Both the position numbers and the translations under genes were made by a program. This document shows, piece after piece, positions 33,574 to 43,813 of a DNA stretch of 64,000 bases. The notes under the pieces were generated by a model. It did not search any database, was not told the origin of the DNA, and worked only from the letters and a program-made list of their open reading frames with translations. This stretch comes from Typhlomys cinereus. Its lineage: Eukaryota > Chordata > Mammalia > Rodentia > Platacanthomyidae. Position 1 is the stretch's first letter, and each line of letters opens with the position of its first letter. The stretch spans positions 2,602,971-2,666,970 of the forward strand of contig JALPQD010000102.1 in NCBI GenBank assembly GCA_023101885.1, written 5' to 3'.

Positions 33574-34182
33574 ATTCTCAACAAAGTGTTAGCAAATCAG
33601 ATTCAAATACATATTAAAAGATCATTCATGGGGAACAAGTAGGCTTCATCCCCGGCACACAAGGTTGGTTCAACATACGCAAATCAATAAATGTAATTCA
33701 TCATGTAAACCAGTCCAAAGTCCAAGACCACATGATACTCTTGATAGATGCAGAAAAAGCTTTTGACAAGAACCAACAGCCTTTTATGATCAAAACTCTA
33801 GAGACAGTAGGAATGGAAGGAACCTTTATCAATATAATAAAAGCTATATACAACAAGCCCACAGCAAGGATTATGCTCAATGGGGAACAATTGGAAGCAT
33901 TCCCACTTTGATCAGGAACTAGACAAGGCTGTCCACTCTCACCACTTCTATTCAATATTGTACTTAGCCGAAGCCATAAGACAAGAAAAGTACATAAAAG
34001 GGATTCAAATCGGCAAGGAAGAAGTCAAGCTATCCCTATTTGCAGATGACATGCTCTTATACCTGAGTCATCCCAAAAACTCCACCAGGAAGCTCCTGGA
34101 ACTAATTGAGAAGTTCAGCATAGTGGCAGGATACAAAAATAAATGTGCAAAAATCAGAGGCCTTCCTATATGCCCAGAATGA
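33574..34182 (+). pseudogene. L1 ORF2, reverse transcriptase core with both catalytic motifs in different frames
   Basis: After a frameshift near 33617 the frame gives [18 protein letters not shown] and IDAEKAFDK (first catalytic Asp, 33747), then a TGA at 33909-33911 followed by [15 protein letters not shown]. The FADD box (34039-34050) is in yet another frame, with [20 protein letters not shown]. Inactive. Confidence 0.92.
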
Positions 34183-34510
34183 AAGAAGTAAAAAAGCCTT
34201 GAGAGAAACAATCCCATTCACTATAGCCCCTAAAAAAATGAAATACCTCGGTATAAACCTAACCAGGGAGGGAAAAGACCTTTACAATGAAAACTTTAAC
34301 ACCTTAAAGAAAGAAATAGCAGAAGACACCAGAAGGTGGAAATACCTCCCATGTTCCTGGATTGGCAGAATCAACATCGTAAAAATGACCATACTACCAA
34401 AGGCAATATACAAATTCAGTGCTATACCAATTAAAATCCCAAAGCAATTCTTCAAAGAAGTTGATCAAACAATCTCAAAGTTCATATGGAGCAAAGACAA
34501 TCCTGAGTAA
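34145..34510 (+). pseudogene. L1 ORF2, segment after the reverse transcriptase core, with a 20-bp deletion
   Basis: Reads [20 protein letters not shown] and [20 protein letters not shown], ending ...[11 protein letters not shown] and a stop. Compared with the copy at 858-1145, about 20 bp between FIW and the following [12 protein letters not shown] sequence are missing (junction about 34490), plus one added base near 34502. Confidence 0.9.
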
Positions 34511-34619
34511 CAAAAACACTGCTGGAGGTATTACCATACCAAACCTTAGTCTATACTAAAAATCCATAGTCATAAAAATAGCTTGGTACTGGCTCCAAAA
34601 TAGACACACATATCAATGG

Positions 34620-35750
34620 ATGAGGGTTGAAGACCCAGATATAAGCCCACAAAAATACAGACATTTGATCTTTGACAAAGGGGCCCAAAGAATCCAATGG
34701 AAAAAGAACAGCATCTTCAACAAATGGTGCTGGCAAAACTGGATCTCCACATGCAGAAGATTAAAGCTGGACCACCCGTACTTGTCACCTTGTAAAAGAC
34801 TTAATTCCAAATGGATCAAGGACCTTGATATAAGGCCAGAGACTATAAAAACCATAGTTGAAAGGATAGGGAACTCCCTCGAGCTGATTGGGCTAGGCCA
34901 AAATTTCCTAAACAGACATCCAATGGCACAGTCACTGCTACCAACTCTCAACAGTTGGGATCTTGTGAAATTAAAGAGCTTCTGTTCAGATAAAGAGATT
35001 GTAACACGAGTTCAAAGTCAACCCACAGAATGGGAGAAAATCTTCACTAACCACATATCTGATAGAGCTCTACTGTCCAGAGTGCACAAAGAACTTAGAA
35101 AACTAAACTCCAAGGAAAACAATGGCCCAATTAAAAAATGGGCCCTGGAATTTAAAAGAAATTTTACCAGGGATGACATTAAAATGTCTAACAATTATCT
35201 TAAAAAATGCTTCACTTCCTTAGCCATTAGGGAAATGCAAGTCAAAACTTCCCTGAGATATCATCTCACCCCGGTCACAATGGCAAAAATCCACAATACA
35301 AACAACAGCAAATACTGGAGAGGATGTGGAGAGAGGGGAACTCTCCTGTATTGCTGGTGGGAAAGCAGGCTCATACAGCCACTCTGGCAAGCCATCTGGA
35401 GATTCTTAAAGAAATTAAAGATCGAAATGCCATATGACCCTGCTATCCCACTTTTGGGAATAACACCCCATGCAGCAGTGGTTCACCTCGATAGCACAAG
35501 CATGACCATGTTCATAGCAGCACTGTTTACAATAGCAAAGTCATGGAGTCAGTCCAAATGTCCAACAGTTGACGAGTGGATAAGGAAATAGTGGTACATC
35601 TATACAATGGAGTACTACTCAGTCATCAAAAATGGTGAATTACTGGAATTTGCTGAGAAATGGATGTCATTAGAAATAATTATATTAAGTGAAGTATCCC
35701 AAACCCAAAAAATTAAGCGCCGTATGTACTCCCTAATAAGTGGCTCCTAG
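34620..35750 (+). pseudogene. L1 ORF2, C-terminal domain
   Basis: A long open stretch (323 codons to a TAG at 35589, then readable on to a second TAG at 35748). It contains WCWQNWIST, the Cys-rich end GCGERGTLLYCWWESRLIQP, LWQAIWRFLKKLKIEMPYDP and, beyond the first stop, WYIYTMEYYSVIKNGE. This is the C-terminal domain of ORF2p, which binds RNA. The first stop appears premature because typical coding continues after it. Confidence 0.92.
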
Positions 35751-36532
35751 TACCAAACTCACCCAGCCCACATTGAGACATTCAAAGGTAAACCTATGTA
35801 ATACAGTAATTGCAAGGATTATGAACAGGAGGGATGGGGTTGGGGGGCCACACCAGACACAAGGACAGAGGGGACCATGTTATCGCAGAGAAAATAAGCC
35901 TCCATCAAGGAATGCAAGGGGTGACATACAGTGCCCAGCAGGATGGAGTGAAGGCATTGCAGGAGCAGCAAAACTGCAAAAGAAAATCAACAAACCACAA
36001 TCCAGAACTTCAGAGACTATATCAACCACATAGAACTAGGCCAGCCTAACCTCTCCCCATCCTGAAGCTCAGGGACATTTGTGGAAGAGGGGGCGGTAAG
36101 ATTGTAAGAGCAAAAGGATGGGAGGAGCAATGATTTGCAAGATACTCCACACAAGTTAGGGCCGAAGCAATCATAACTGGACATTGCATGCCTGGCGCAA
36201 TGTCCAACACACTATTGACATCACAAAATCTAGCATCTGCTAAAGGCACCAAGATCCTTGGAGGCAAGGGATTGACAGCCACAGTAGTGTTCCTATGCTT
36301 AAGGGGAACACAGGAAAGGTTTCAGGGAAATGCCACTGGGTCCTTGTACGTCATCGGAGAGGAGGCCCAGTGGAGAGTTAGGCATACACAATAAAGGACT
36401 CTCTCGGAATTGGGGGGTAGGCACTGGGGGATGGGGAGGGCGGGCAGGGGGTTCAGGGGGAGGAGAAGAGAGGGACGGAACTGGTCTACCTATTAAGTTT
36501 GTATGAGCGGAAATAATAAAAAATGTATTAAA
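35751..36532 (+). mobile_element. L1 3' UTR and A-rich tail
   Basis: Non-coding tail of the full-length L1, ending GTATGAGCGGAAATAATAAA followed by A-rich bases. A G-rich polypurine tract lies at about 36408-36480. The same 3' UTR makes up the truncated copies at 9925-10498, 14798-15462, 17419-17495 and 51151-51206, so they belong to related subfamilies. Confidence 0.93.
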
Positions 36533-36545
36533 AAAAGAATGTAAG
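36533..36545. repeat. Target-site duplication, 3' copy
   Basis: AAAAGAATGTAAG, identical to 30437-30449. The extra As before it belong to the tail. Confidence 0.9.
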
Positions 36546-36618
36546 AAGTAACCTTTTGAAACTCGAATAACTGTGTGAGCAACAATGCCTATAAATTCCT
36601 TCAAGTACAATATTTAAT

Positions 36619-36635
36619 AGAAGTGGTGAGAGTGG
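36619..36635. repeat. Target-site duplication, left copy
   Basis: AGAAGTGGTGAGAGTGG, repeated exactly at 36940-36956; it is L1 sequence duplicated by the SINE insertion. Confidence 0.93.
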
Positions 36636-36939
36636 GGATGGAGAGGTGGCTCAGGTGTTAAGCCTCTGCCTTGCAGGCGGAAGGTCCTGAGTTCTGATCC
36701 TGAACCCCACGTATAGACGCTGGGCGGAAGTGGGGGCTGCCTGCATTTCCGGTCCTGGTAGGGAGGAGCCTGTTAATCCAAGTAAACAAAGAGGAGGTGG
36801 AGGCGTCCATGGTGGTTCCCAAATTCGTCCGTGGTTCTACACACACATACATACATACTGACACATACATACACACACACACACATGCATACACGCAAAT
36901 TGAATAAATAATAAATAAATAAATAAAAATTAAAAAAAA
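36636..36939 (+). mobile_element. Young B2-like SINE with GC-rich body, inserted in L1
   Basis: Head GGAGAGGTGGCTCAGGTGTT, box B-like TGAGTTCTGATCC, GC-rich body including GGTCCTGGTAGGGAGGAGCC and CCATGGTGGTTCCCAAATTC, then a CA/TA-rich stretch and an AATAAATAAATAAA tail. A perfect 17-bp TSD of L1 sequence flanks it, so it is younger than the L1 fragment. Same family as 16935-17246 and 59928-60239. Confidence 0.95.
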
Positions 36940-36956
36940 AGAAGTGGTGAGAGTGG
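36940..36956. repeat. Target-site duplication, right copy
   Basis: Exact copy of the 17-mer at 36619-36635; the interrupted L1 resumes right after it. Confidence 0.93.
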
Positions 36957-36977
36957 ATTGCCTTGTCTAGTTCCTGA

Positions 36978-37337
36978 TCAAAGCGGGAATGCTTCAAGTT
37001 TTTCCCCGTTGAGTATAATCCTTGCTGTTGGGTTGTTGTATACAGCTTTTATTGTATTGATAAAGGTTCCTTCCATTCCAACTGTCTCTAGGGTTTTGAT
37101 CATAAAAGGCTGTTGGATCTTGTCAAAAGCTTTTTCTGCATCTATCGAGAGTATTATGTGGTCTTGGATTTTGGACTGGTTTATATGGTGAATTATATTT
37201 ATTGATTTGCGTATGTTGAACCAACTTTGCGTGCCTGGGATAAAGCCTACTTGATCCTCATGAATGATCTTTTTGTTATGTTTTTTAATCCAATTTACTA
37301 TGACTTTGTTGAGACTCTTTGCATCTGTGTTCATCAA
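36978..37337 (-). pseudogene. L1 ORF2 reverse transcriptase fragment (119 aa)
   Basis: Carries [30 protein letters not shown] and [19 protein letters not shown]. It ends at a TGA (plus-strand TCA at 36978-36980) at the same codon as the stops at 1479 and 33909. A second short piece of the same reading is at 37391-37615. Confidence 0.9.
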
Positions 37338-38079
37338 AGAGATTGGCCTATAGTTTCCTTTTTTAAGTACATCCTTATTAGGTTTTCAGATTAAGACGAT
37401 ATTAGCTTCATAGAATTTAGTAGTGTTTCTTCCTTTGCTATTTGATGGAACAGTTTAAGGAGTATTGGTGTTATTAGCTCCTTAAATGTCTGGTAGAACT
37501 CTGTGCTGAATCCATCTGGTCCAGGACATTTTTTGATGGGAAGATTCGAGATTACTTCATCGATTTCCTCATATGTTATAGGACTATTTAAATAATTCAA
37601 AACTTCATGATTCAATTTAGGTAAGTTGTGCCTACTTAGAAATTCATCATTTCTTTTGTGTTGTCAAATTTCACAGAGTATAAGTTTTTGACATATGATG
37701 TTATAATTCTCTGGATTTCTTGGGTATCCATAGTGATAACTCCATTTTCATTTCTAATTTTGTTAATTTGGGTTTTCTCTCTCTTGCTTTTGGTTAATTT
37801 AGCTAGGGGTGTATCTATCTTATTGATTTTTTCAAAGAACCAGCTTTTTTACTGATTGATTCTCTGTATTGTTTTCCTTATCTCGATTTCAGATATTTCT
37901 CCCCTTATTTTGCTAATCTCATCTCTTCTACTGCTTTTGGGATCCAATTGCTCTAGTGTCTCTAAAGCTTTAAGCTGCATTGTTAAATTATTTATCTGTG
38001 ATGTTTCTATTTTTTTATATAGGCATTGAGAGCTATGAACTTACCTCTTAAGGCAGCTTTCACTGTGTCCCAAAGATAT

Positions 38080-39020
38080 ACTACATTTTTTCTTTGTTTG
38101 TTTTTTTTTCTTTTTTAGAAATTTGTAGTTACAAAAAGTTACAATTTTTTAAGTTGAAAAAAAAGTCTTGGTTATGTTCTCTACTTTCGTTCTTTCACCT
38201 CAACCATTTTGCCTGACAGTCCTTTTTTGAGTTTGTGAAACACCTCTTCATCCTTTCATTAAAACTGAAGAATCTACTCTAATTGGCCAGGTGCCAGCAT
38301 TAGAGAAGCTCAGAAAATCATGTGTGCCTGTGTACATATCTGCAGGAAGCAACTGATGAATTGCAGCCATTTGTTTGGGAAAGTTGTAGAACTGAAAGAA
38401 CATACTTAGATCATATTTTGCAAGCCATATTGAATCATTTTATATTTAAACGTGACTTTAAAAAATTGAAATTTTTCCAAAGTAGGGCAGATTTATTAGA
38501 AAACACATGTAGTAAAGAAATTCCTGTATTCAATTTGATAAATAGCAGGAGACCTTGTGAGAGTCTGTTTCCTAGGGTGTGATATGTTGAGTGCTGTCAT
38601 ATTTATGTGAATGTATGGTCAAATCCAAGCATGAGAAATGGTTGATTTTCTCAGCCAGAATGGTCTACTCAAAGCATTGAATTGAATTGAATTAAGATAT
38701 GGATGTTCATAAATAAATACATATCTACATATATGTGCATAGTCATATCCACGACGTAAATCTATGGAACACAAATAAATATTCATAACTTAGAATGTTG
38801 AGATAATGACACTAAGTAAATGCTGTGAATGCTATAAAGATGAAGAAGCCTGGGGACTGAAATATGTAACATTTAAACAGTATTGGTTAAAGGACAATCA
38901 GGACTCTCACAAGAGTTAGGAGACCAGTGCATGACAAAAAAGTCCTGGAAAGAGTAAGGAGACAAGAAGATGAAAGTTCCCTGGGGCACCAATGAGCCCA
39001 GATAAGTGTAAGTCTTAGGA
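38080..39020. other. No feature seen
   Basis: AT-rich. One 86-codon open frame (38322-38582, plus) has no recognisable domain. Confidence 0.4.
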
Positions 39021-39024
39021 GTCT

Positions 39025-39170
39025 ATTCTGAGTTCCAGTCACAGGTTGCCTCCACTCATATTCCTGCTCTATGTTCTACTGACTGTGGACTGGAAGTTTG
39101 CCTGACTTCTCTGTGGTTCTTCATGTATAAAGTGATGATGCATGTGCTGTGATGCCATGAAGAATGAGTG
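39025..39170 (+). repeat. MIR-like ancient SINE
   Basis: GAGTTCCAGTCACAGGTTGC, then GGAAGTTTGCCTGACTTCTC and TTCATGTATAAAGTGATGAT follow the MIR order (head, core, ttacttaacctctctg ... tctgtaaaatggggat). Diverged. Confidence 0.55.
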
Positions 39171-39783
39171 ACAGGTGAAGCTTCTGATATGCCAAACCTG
39201 AGGTCAGTCAGAACCTGAACTGCCAGGGTACAGGGAATGAGAAGAAGAAAGGAGCTCTTTTTCTTGCTGTTTTTAAGAATGGTGTATTTTTGTAGCCTTC
39301 AGCCTAAAACGTCAAGAATGAAATACTACGTTGCCTAAACATCAAGCTCACTTGTAGAATTAGAAGTCCCTAGGAATGTGAGTTAGTGTAATGAACCTCC
39401 TGTTAACAGTCATTTCACAGTCCTTCTCTGTCTGCTTTCAGGAGATAAAAATTCAATCATGTTCCAAATCAAATTATGGAGGACCAAATGAAGTAACATT
39501 GTGCCATAGACTTTTCACTTCCTGACGTGTGGGTCAGAAGAGAAAATGTTATTTCTTTGTGTCTTTCCTTCCTCCCAGTCTGGCAGGGGAAATGTTAGTG
39601 ATGAAGCTAAGGAACTTTGCCTGTATGTGTGGTCACCCTAGACTCTATATCCATTTATTGAAGGCTTTTGTTTCACGTTTTGGTTGTTTTTTACTCTGTG
39701 AGTTGTGTGAATCCCTTATTAGATACCAAGCCTTTATCAGATATATGACCTGCAGACATTTTCTCCTATTCTATGGATTGTCT

Positions 39784-40132
39784 CTTGGGGTTTGAATCAT
39801 AATGTCCCCCAACTTATAGTCTAGGCTGTCAGCTTTTCACTGTGTGGAAAGATAATCAGACATGTAGGAGGCAGGGCTTGTCATAACAGAGCTGGGGTGT
39901 GCACCCCTTGAAGGATTTTCCTCTCTTCTTTTCCTTGTAGGGAGTTCATGACACGAGCAGTTTTCTCTGTAGGAAAGGCTGCTGTGATGTTCTGCCTATT
40001 CATGGGCCCAAAACAATAGGACCCAGTGGAAAGACTTGAAACCTCTGTAACTGTAAACTCATAAGTGGTCTTTCTTCCTTTAAGCTGACTTAGTTCAGGT
40101 ATTTGTCATAGCAATGGATGCTTGACCAGAAT
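39784..40132 (+). mobile_element. MT-type MaLR solo LTR with short TSD
   Basis: Starts GGGGTTTGAATCATAATGTC and ends near TATTTGTCATAGCAATGGAT; between them are ACTGTAAACTCATAAGTGGT and TTCCTTTAAGCTGACTTAG. Those are the start, polyadenylation-side and end phrases of rodent MT LTRs. ATTGTCT occurs on both sides (39777-39783 and 40133-40139), giving a 5-7 bp TSD inside the old L1. Confidence 0.8.
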
Positions 40133-40414
40133 ATTGTCTTTTCACTTATTTCTTCTATCATGTGGAAGTACTTTGGTTAGATCCTGTCCCTCCTCCTTGT
40201 TTTTCATTATTGTTGCCTATACTTTTGATGTCACTTCCAAAACAGTATCTCCAAGGCCAGGTTCAAGGATATTTCTCCTAAGTGCTTGTTTTTGTGTGTT
40301 ACACAAGGTAAGAATACAGTTATTTTTCATGTGGATATCTAGTTTCCCTAAGAAAACTTATGGGTAAAGATGAATTGATTTTGACTCCTTTATTCTTTCA
40401 TAAGTCAGTTTCTT

Positions 40415-40505
40415 CTTTTCACTGTGTAGATTTCCAGGGATTGAACTCAGGTCACTAGATTTATAAGCAGGAGCTTTACCAGATGAGCTATCTCCTTGAC
40501 CCTGG
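40415..40505 (-). mobile_element. tRNA-derived SINE fragment in old L1
   Basis: CAGGGATTGAACTCAGGTCA (antisense box B) and TTACCAGATGAGCTATCTCC (antisense box A) without a body. Only the head region is left. Confidence 0.65.
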
Positions 40506-40935
40506 ATTCCTATTCTGATTTTTGGGTTTTTGTGTCTATCTTTATGTCTGTACTCCCTGTTGGTTATTATGGTTTATAATGCAATTTGACATAAAAGAAT
40601 TGATGCCTCTATATTTTCTCTTCTTTCTCAGAAGGACTTTAGCTCCTCTGATCTTTTCAATTCCATCTGAAGTTGTTTTTCTTTCTATTTCTGTGGAAAA
40701 TTCCATCAGAATTGTGACAGGTGATGCATCAACTTTATAGATTCCCTTTTAGCTGGCATGACCATCTTAATGATAGCTACTCCTCAAATTCATAAACACT
40801 GACTATCTTTCCATTAACTTGCCTTCTCCAATTTATTCCTCCAATATTTCATATTTTTCAGTACATAGCTTGTTTATTCCTGTGGTCAAATCTGCTCTTT
40901 TTTTCTTCTTAATGTTATTATATAATACATACACC

Positions 40936-42299
40936 ATTGTTTGAGCTTTCATATTTCAAGAAATTTAACTTTGGAGCAAAGTACTGGTTCCTCCAAGGTA
41001 TCATTTGCCTGCTCCCCTCCTCCTGCATTCAGTTGTCTGACTGTGCTTCAAGCTGCCTGCCAGCATCAGCAGGAGAGCTACACCTTGTTGCTTCTGTCTC
41101 AGATGCTGAGTCTACCGCCTTGAATGACAGCTGGGAATACGCAAGGCCCATGAAAATTTATGTTACTGAGAGAATAGGTCACCTCGTACTTCTCTGCTTC
41201 AATCACAGTGTTATATGGTTATGTCTTCATGAGGTCATGAGATCTCTATATTCAGCAGTTCAGTCTGGAGGCAGTAGAAACAGGAGATTCTTTCTCCTTC
41301 CCAGTACATCCGTGTCGAGCAGTCAGCAGTCTTACAATTCTTTCCCTGTGTGATACTTCAAGAAGCCTGGCATTTAGAAGGCAGCTTGCTGCTCATGTGT
41401 TCCTGGGTTGTTCCTTTCTCACAGGCCTTTTATTTTTCTCTGAGAGTCCTATGTTTTGGGGATGAACACAGCACAACAATGTTGGTTACAGGACACACTG
41501 ACTCTTGTGCAGGTAGTTGGTCATGCCCCTTTGCTGATTATTGATATTGTCACAGCAGAAATTTAACTGTCACAATTTTCAGTGCTAAACACTTGATTTC
41601 ATGGAATTTAATAATTTTATCTTCTTTCAATATAGGTAATATGGTTCCTTTTTTCAGGATGCATGGGTGTGATTAAAGAAACACACACACTTCTTCCTGT
41701 ACTTTTATGTAGACCTTCCCTGTCAGACTTCCTGACATCATCTCTACTGGACAACTTTCCAGACTGTTTCACATGCATTCATGGCTTCCCTTTGGGGACA
41801 TAGGCATTTGATTTGGAGGGAAAACAGAGCTTTCCTTTTGAGCTCCATCCTTTAATTATTCCCTTCCAAAAAAATTTGTATTCTTATGGGATCTTGCCCT
41901 TAGCATAGGTCCTCTCCTATAATCCGAATGAAGAGCAAGCTTTGAGAATTAGCTCTAATAGAGATATTGTTTAACAATAGTTGCCATTTTTCTCTCTGAC
42001 TCTTCCTCGTCTAACTCTCTAAGTTTGCCACTGTATTTTTTTCTCTTCAGAACGCACAGTTTTTACTTTTTTCTGTCTGATTCCTTGCTTTTTTTTTTTT
42101 TTGTAATTTTGAAAAAGAGTGCTAAAAAGTAGCCATGCCACACTGTCAAGACTGTATTGCTTTGAAAGTTCTTCTGTCAAACACTTGAATTTAAGTTCAG
42201 GCAAGTTCTCAGTATGAGAGAAAAACTTCACTAAACTCTCTTTTAATACATGGCTTTATTTGTTATTCATCTAGTTCTAAACACAGTCATTGGTCCCTT
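40936..42299. other. Unassigned, possibly part of an antisense MaLR internal region
   Basis: It lies between the old L1 and a recognisable MaLR internal end. A 138-codon open frame (40937-41353, plus) has no domain. It is poly-Ser/Leu-rich and lies antisense to the presumed element. Confidence 0.3.
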
Positions 42300-42616
42300 C
42301 TGGACCATCACAGCTGGGATTTTACTCTCTGCATCTCTAACAGCATTGATATCTTTAGAACTTTCACTAGAGTGGCTTCTTAGATCCCATTTCCAAGATG
42401 CAAGGGCTTTCCCAGCACCAAGTCCCCAAATTTTCTGTCTTTCCACCAGTAAACAGTTCTAAAGGCACACTAGCCACATTACAGCAATTGTCATATTTCT
42501 GGGTACTCTCAGCCTCACAAACAACAACTTCACAAATTTCTGTCAACTTCAAAGCAATTTGCTTTGTAGGATCACATGATTTTAATCTCACAGCAATACC
42601 CCACTCTTGGTACCAA
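42300..42616 (-). mobile_element. MaLR internal region with tRNA-Leu primer-binding site
   Basis: The plus strand ends CCCACTCTTGGTACCA at 42600-42615, next to the LTR at 42617. On the minus strand this reads TGGTACCAAGAGTGGG, a tRNA-Leu type primer-binding site as in the ERVL/MaLR class. The 300 bp before it resemble the antisense start of a MaLR internal region. No coding capacity is evident. Confidence 0.7.
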
Positions 42617-43003
42617 TTTTCATACTGATTACTCTTTTCTGTTTTTGCAAGAGAATACCCAAAGTCAAACAACTTAAAGGGAGAAAAAGAAATTTATTCA
42701 GTTTACAGTTCCAAAGGGAGATACAGTATTTCATGTCAGAAGCAGCATGACTTGTGGAAGAAGCTAGAGATGGGCTAAGTTACATCCTTCATGGAGGCTA
42801 AGAGCTGCTACATTTCCAGATGCAAAAGCAGACCTCCCCTGGAAATAGAGTGGGGTTAATCTACCTCAAGGCCCACCCCCCACCCCTTGTGACTGCCTTA
42901 CTCCAGCAAGGCTCCATCTCCTATAAGTGCCATGACCTTCCCAAACAACTAAAGCTTCAAACACACATGGGTGACAATGCACATTTCAAACCATGGCACA
43001 TAC
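42617..43003 (-). mobile_element. MT-type MaLR 5' LTR
   Basis: The plus strand starts ATACTGATTACTCTTTTCTG, continues AAATTTATTCAGTTTACAG and ends ACAATGCACATTTCAAACCA, the antisense of a MaLR LTR. With the primer-binding site directly beside it, this is the 5' LTR of an antisense element. No matching 3' LTR was found to the left. Confidence 0.72.
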
Positions 43004-43049
43004 ACACCATGTTAAAGAGAGTGAGAGCAAGATCTCATGTGAGAGACAA

Positions 43050-43373
43050 GAGAGAGACTGGAGAGATGGTTCAGTGGTTAAGGCTCTGCCTTGCAAGTAG
43101 AGGGACCTGATTTCAGATCCTGGGTCCCACATAAGAATGCTAGGCAGAAATGGTGGTGGCCTGAACTTACAGCTCTGAAAAATCCAAGAGTAAAAGCAAA
43201 AAAAAAAAAAAAAATAGAAGCCATCCAGGATGATTCCTGGAGTCACCCTTGGGCCTCTACAGGCATACATAGTGCCCTCTGATACACGCATGCAGGTGCA
43301 CATGCACACACAACACACACACACAGATACAGATACACATGCACATATACGCACATGCAAAGGGGGAGGAGGG

Positions 43374-43432
<59 letters not shown>

Positions 43433-43440
43433 GAAGAAAG
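43050..43440 (+). mobile_element. B2-like SINE with CA and GA tail
   Basis: Head GACTGGAGAGATGGTTCAGT, box B-like GATTTCAGATCCTGGG, a poly-A stretch (43198-43213), body GATGATTCCTGGAGTCACCC, then CA-rich (43300-43350) and GA/GACA-rich (43367-43436) ends. It is the older sister of the young SINE family. The open frames across the tail are artefacts. Confidence 0.85.
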
Positions 43441-43740
43441 ACCAAAATATTACAAATACCCCTTTCATTTCTTGTAGAATTACATGACTATCTTTGTGTT
43501 ATATAAAATGTTGGTTAATCCTCAGATTGGAAAACTCATATAGAAAGACTGCTAGAGTAATAATGAGTGTCTAGTACACAGCACCCAATTGAGTCTTTTC
43601 CACAGTTCTGAATTGTAGGAGCCATGAGTCATGTTAAATGACTTGTTCTAATACAGTAAGTTTTACTTTGCAATTTCTTTTATTGTGAAAAATAGATTAA
43701 TATTACTAAGCAACTCTTAAGCAACTATCATTAGTAAGAC

Positions 43741-43782
43741 CTGTGGGGTGTGTGTATGTGTGTGTGAGTGTGTGTGTGTGAA

Positions 43783-43809
<27 letters not shown>
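43741..43809. repeat. (GT)n(GA)n compound microsatellite
   Basis: TGTGTG units with a few interruptions, then about 14 GA units. Confidence 0.92.

Positions 43810-43813
<4 letters not shown>

Larger units (their letters stand above)
30450..36532 (+). mobile_element. Full-length L1 retrotransposon, inactive, 13-bp TSD
   Basis: About 6.1 kb in L1 order: GC-rich monomeric 5' UTR (30450-30840), ORF1 (30841-31808, one frameshift), short inter-ORF segment, ORF2 (about 31952-35750, several frameshifts, two or more stops, a 20-bp deletion), 3' UTR with G-rich tract (35751-36510) and an A-rich tail. A 13-bp TSD flanks it. L1 codes for an RNA chaperone (ORF1p) and an endonuclease/reverse transcriptase (ORF2p). 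This copy cannot make either intact, so it is an autonomous-type but dead copy. Confidence 0.97.
36599..38076 (-). mobile_element. L1 ORF2 fragment, both ends missing, split by a young SINE
   Basis: Antisense L1 covering the reverse transcriptase and Z region only. It starts (right end) near the segment equivalent to 32805 and ends (left end) inside the reverse transcriptase, so it lacks the 3' UTR and A-tail that any complete insertion should have. It lies 54 bp from the full-length L1 and is interrupted by the SINE at 36636-36939. Confidence 0.93.
39620..40935 (-). mobile_element. Old L1 ORF2 fragment carrying an LTR and a SINE
   Basis: Antisense of an old mammalian L1: CCTTTATCAGATATATGACC, TTCTCCTATTCTATGGATTG, TTTGATGTCACTTCCAAAAC, CATGTGGATATCTAGTTTCC, and near the end ATTTCTGTGGAAAATTCCAT. 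It is far older than the L1 at 30450. A MaLR LTR (39784-40132) and a short SINE (about 40415-40505) are inserted in it. Confidence 0.75.

Noticed and set aside
36599..38076. Twin-priming inversion of the full-length L1
   Set aside because: The full-length L1 is complete with its own TSD, so the antisense fragment is not its inverted 5' part.
40937..41353. 138-codon open frame
   Set aside because: No domain, no splice or promoter context, and it lies antisense to a probable MaLR internal region.
42986..43468. 160-codon antisense open frame
   Set aside because: Made of SINE tail and GA/CA low complexity.
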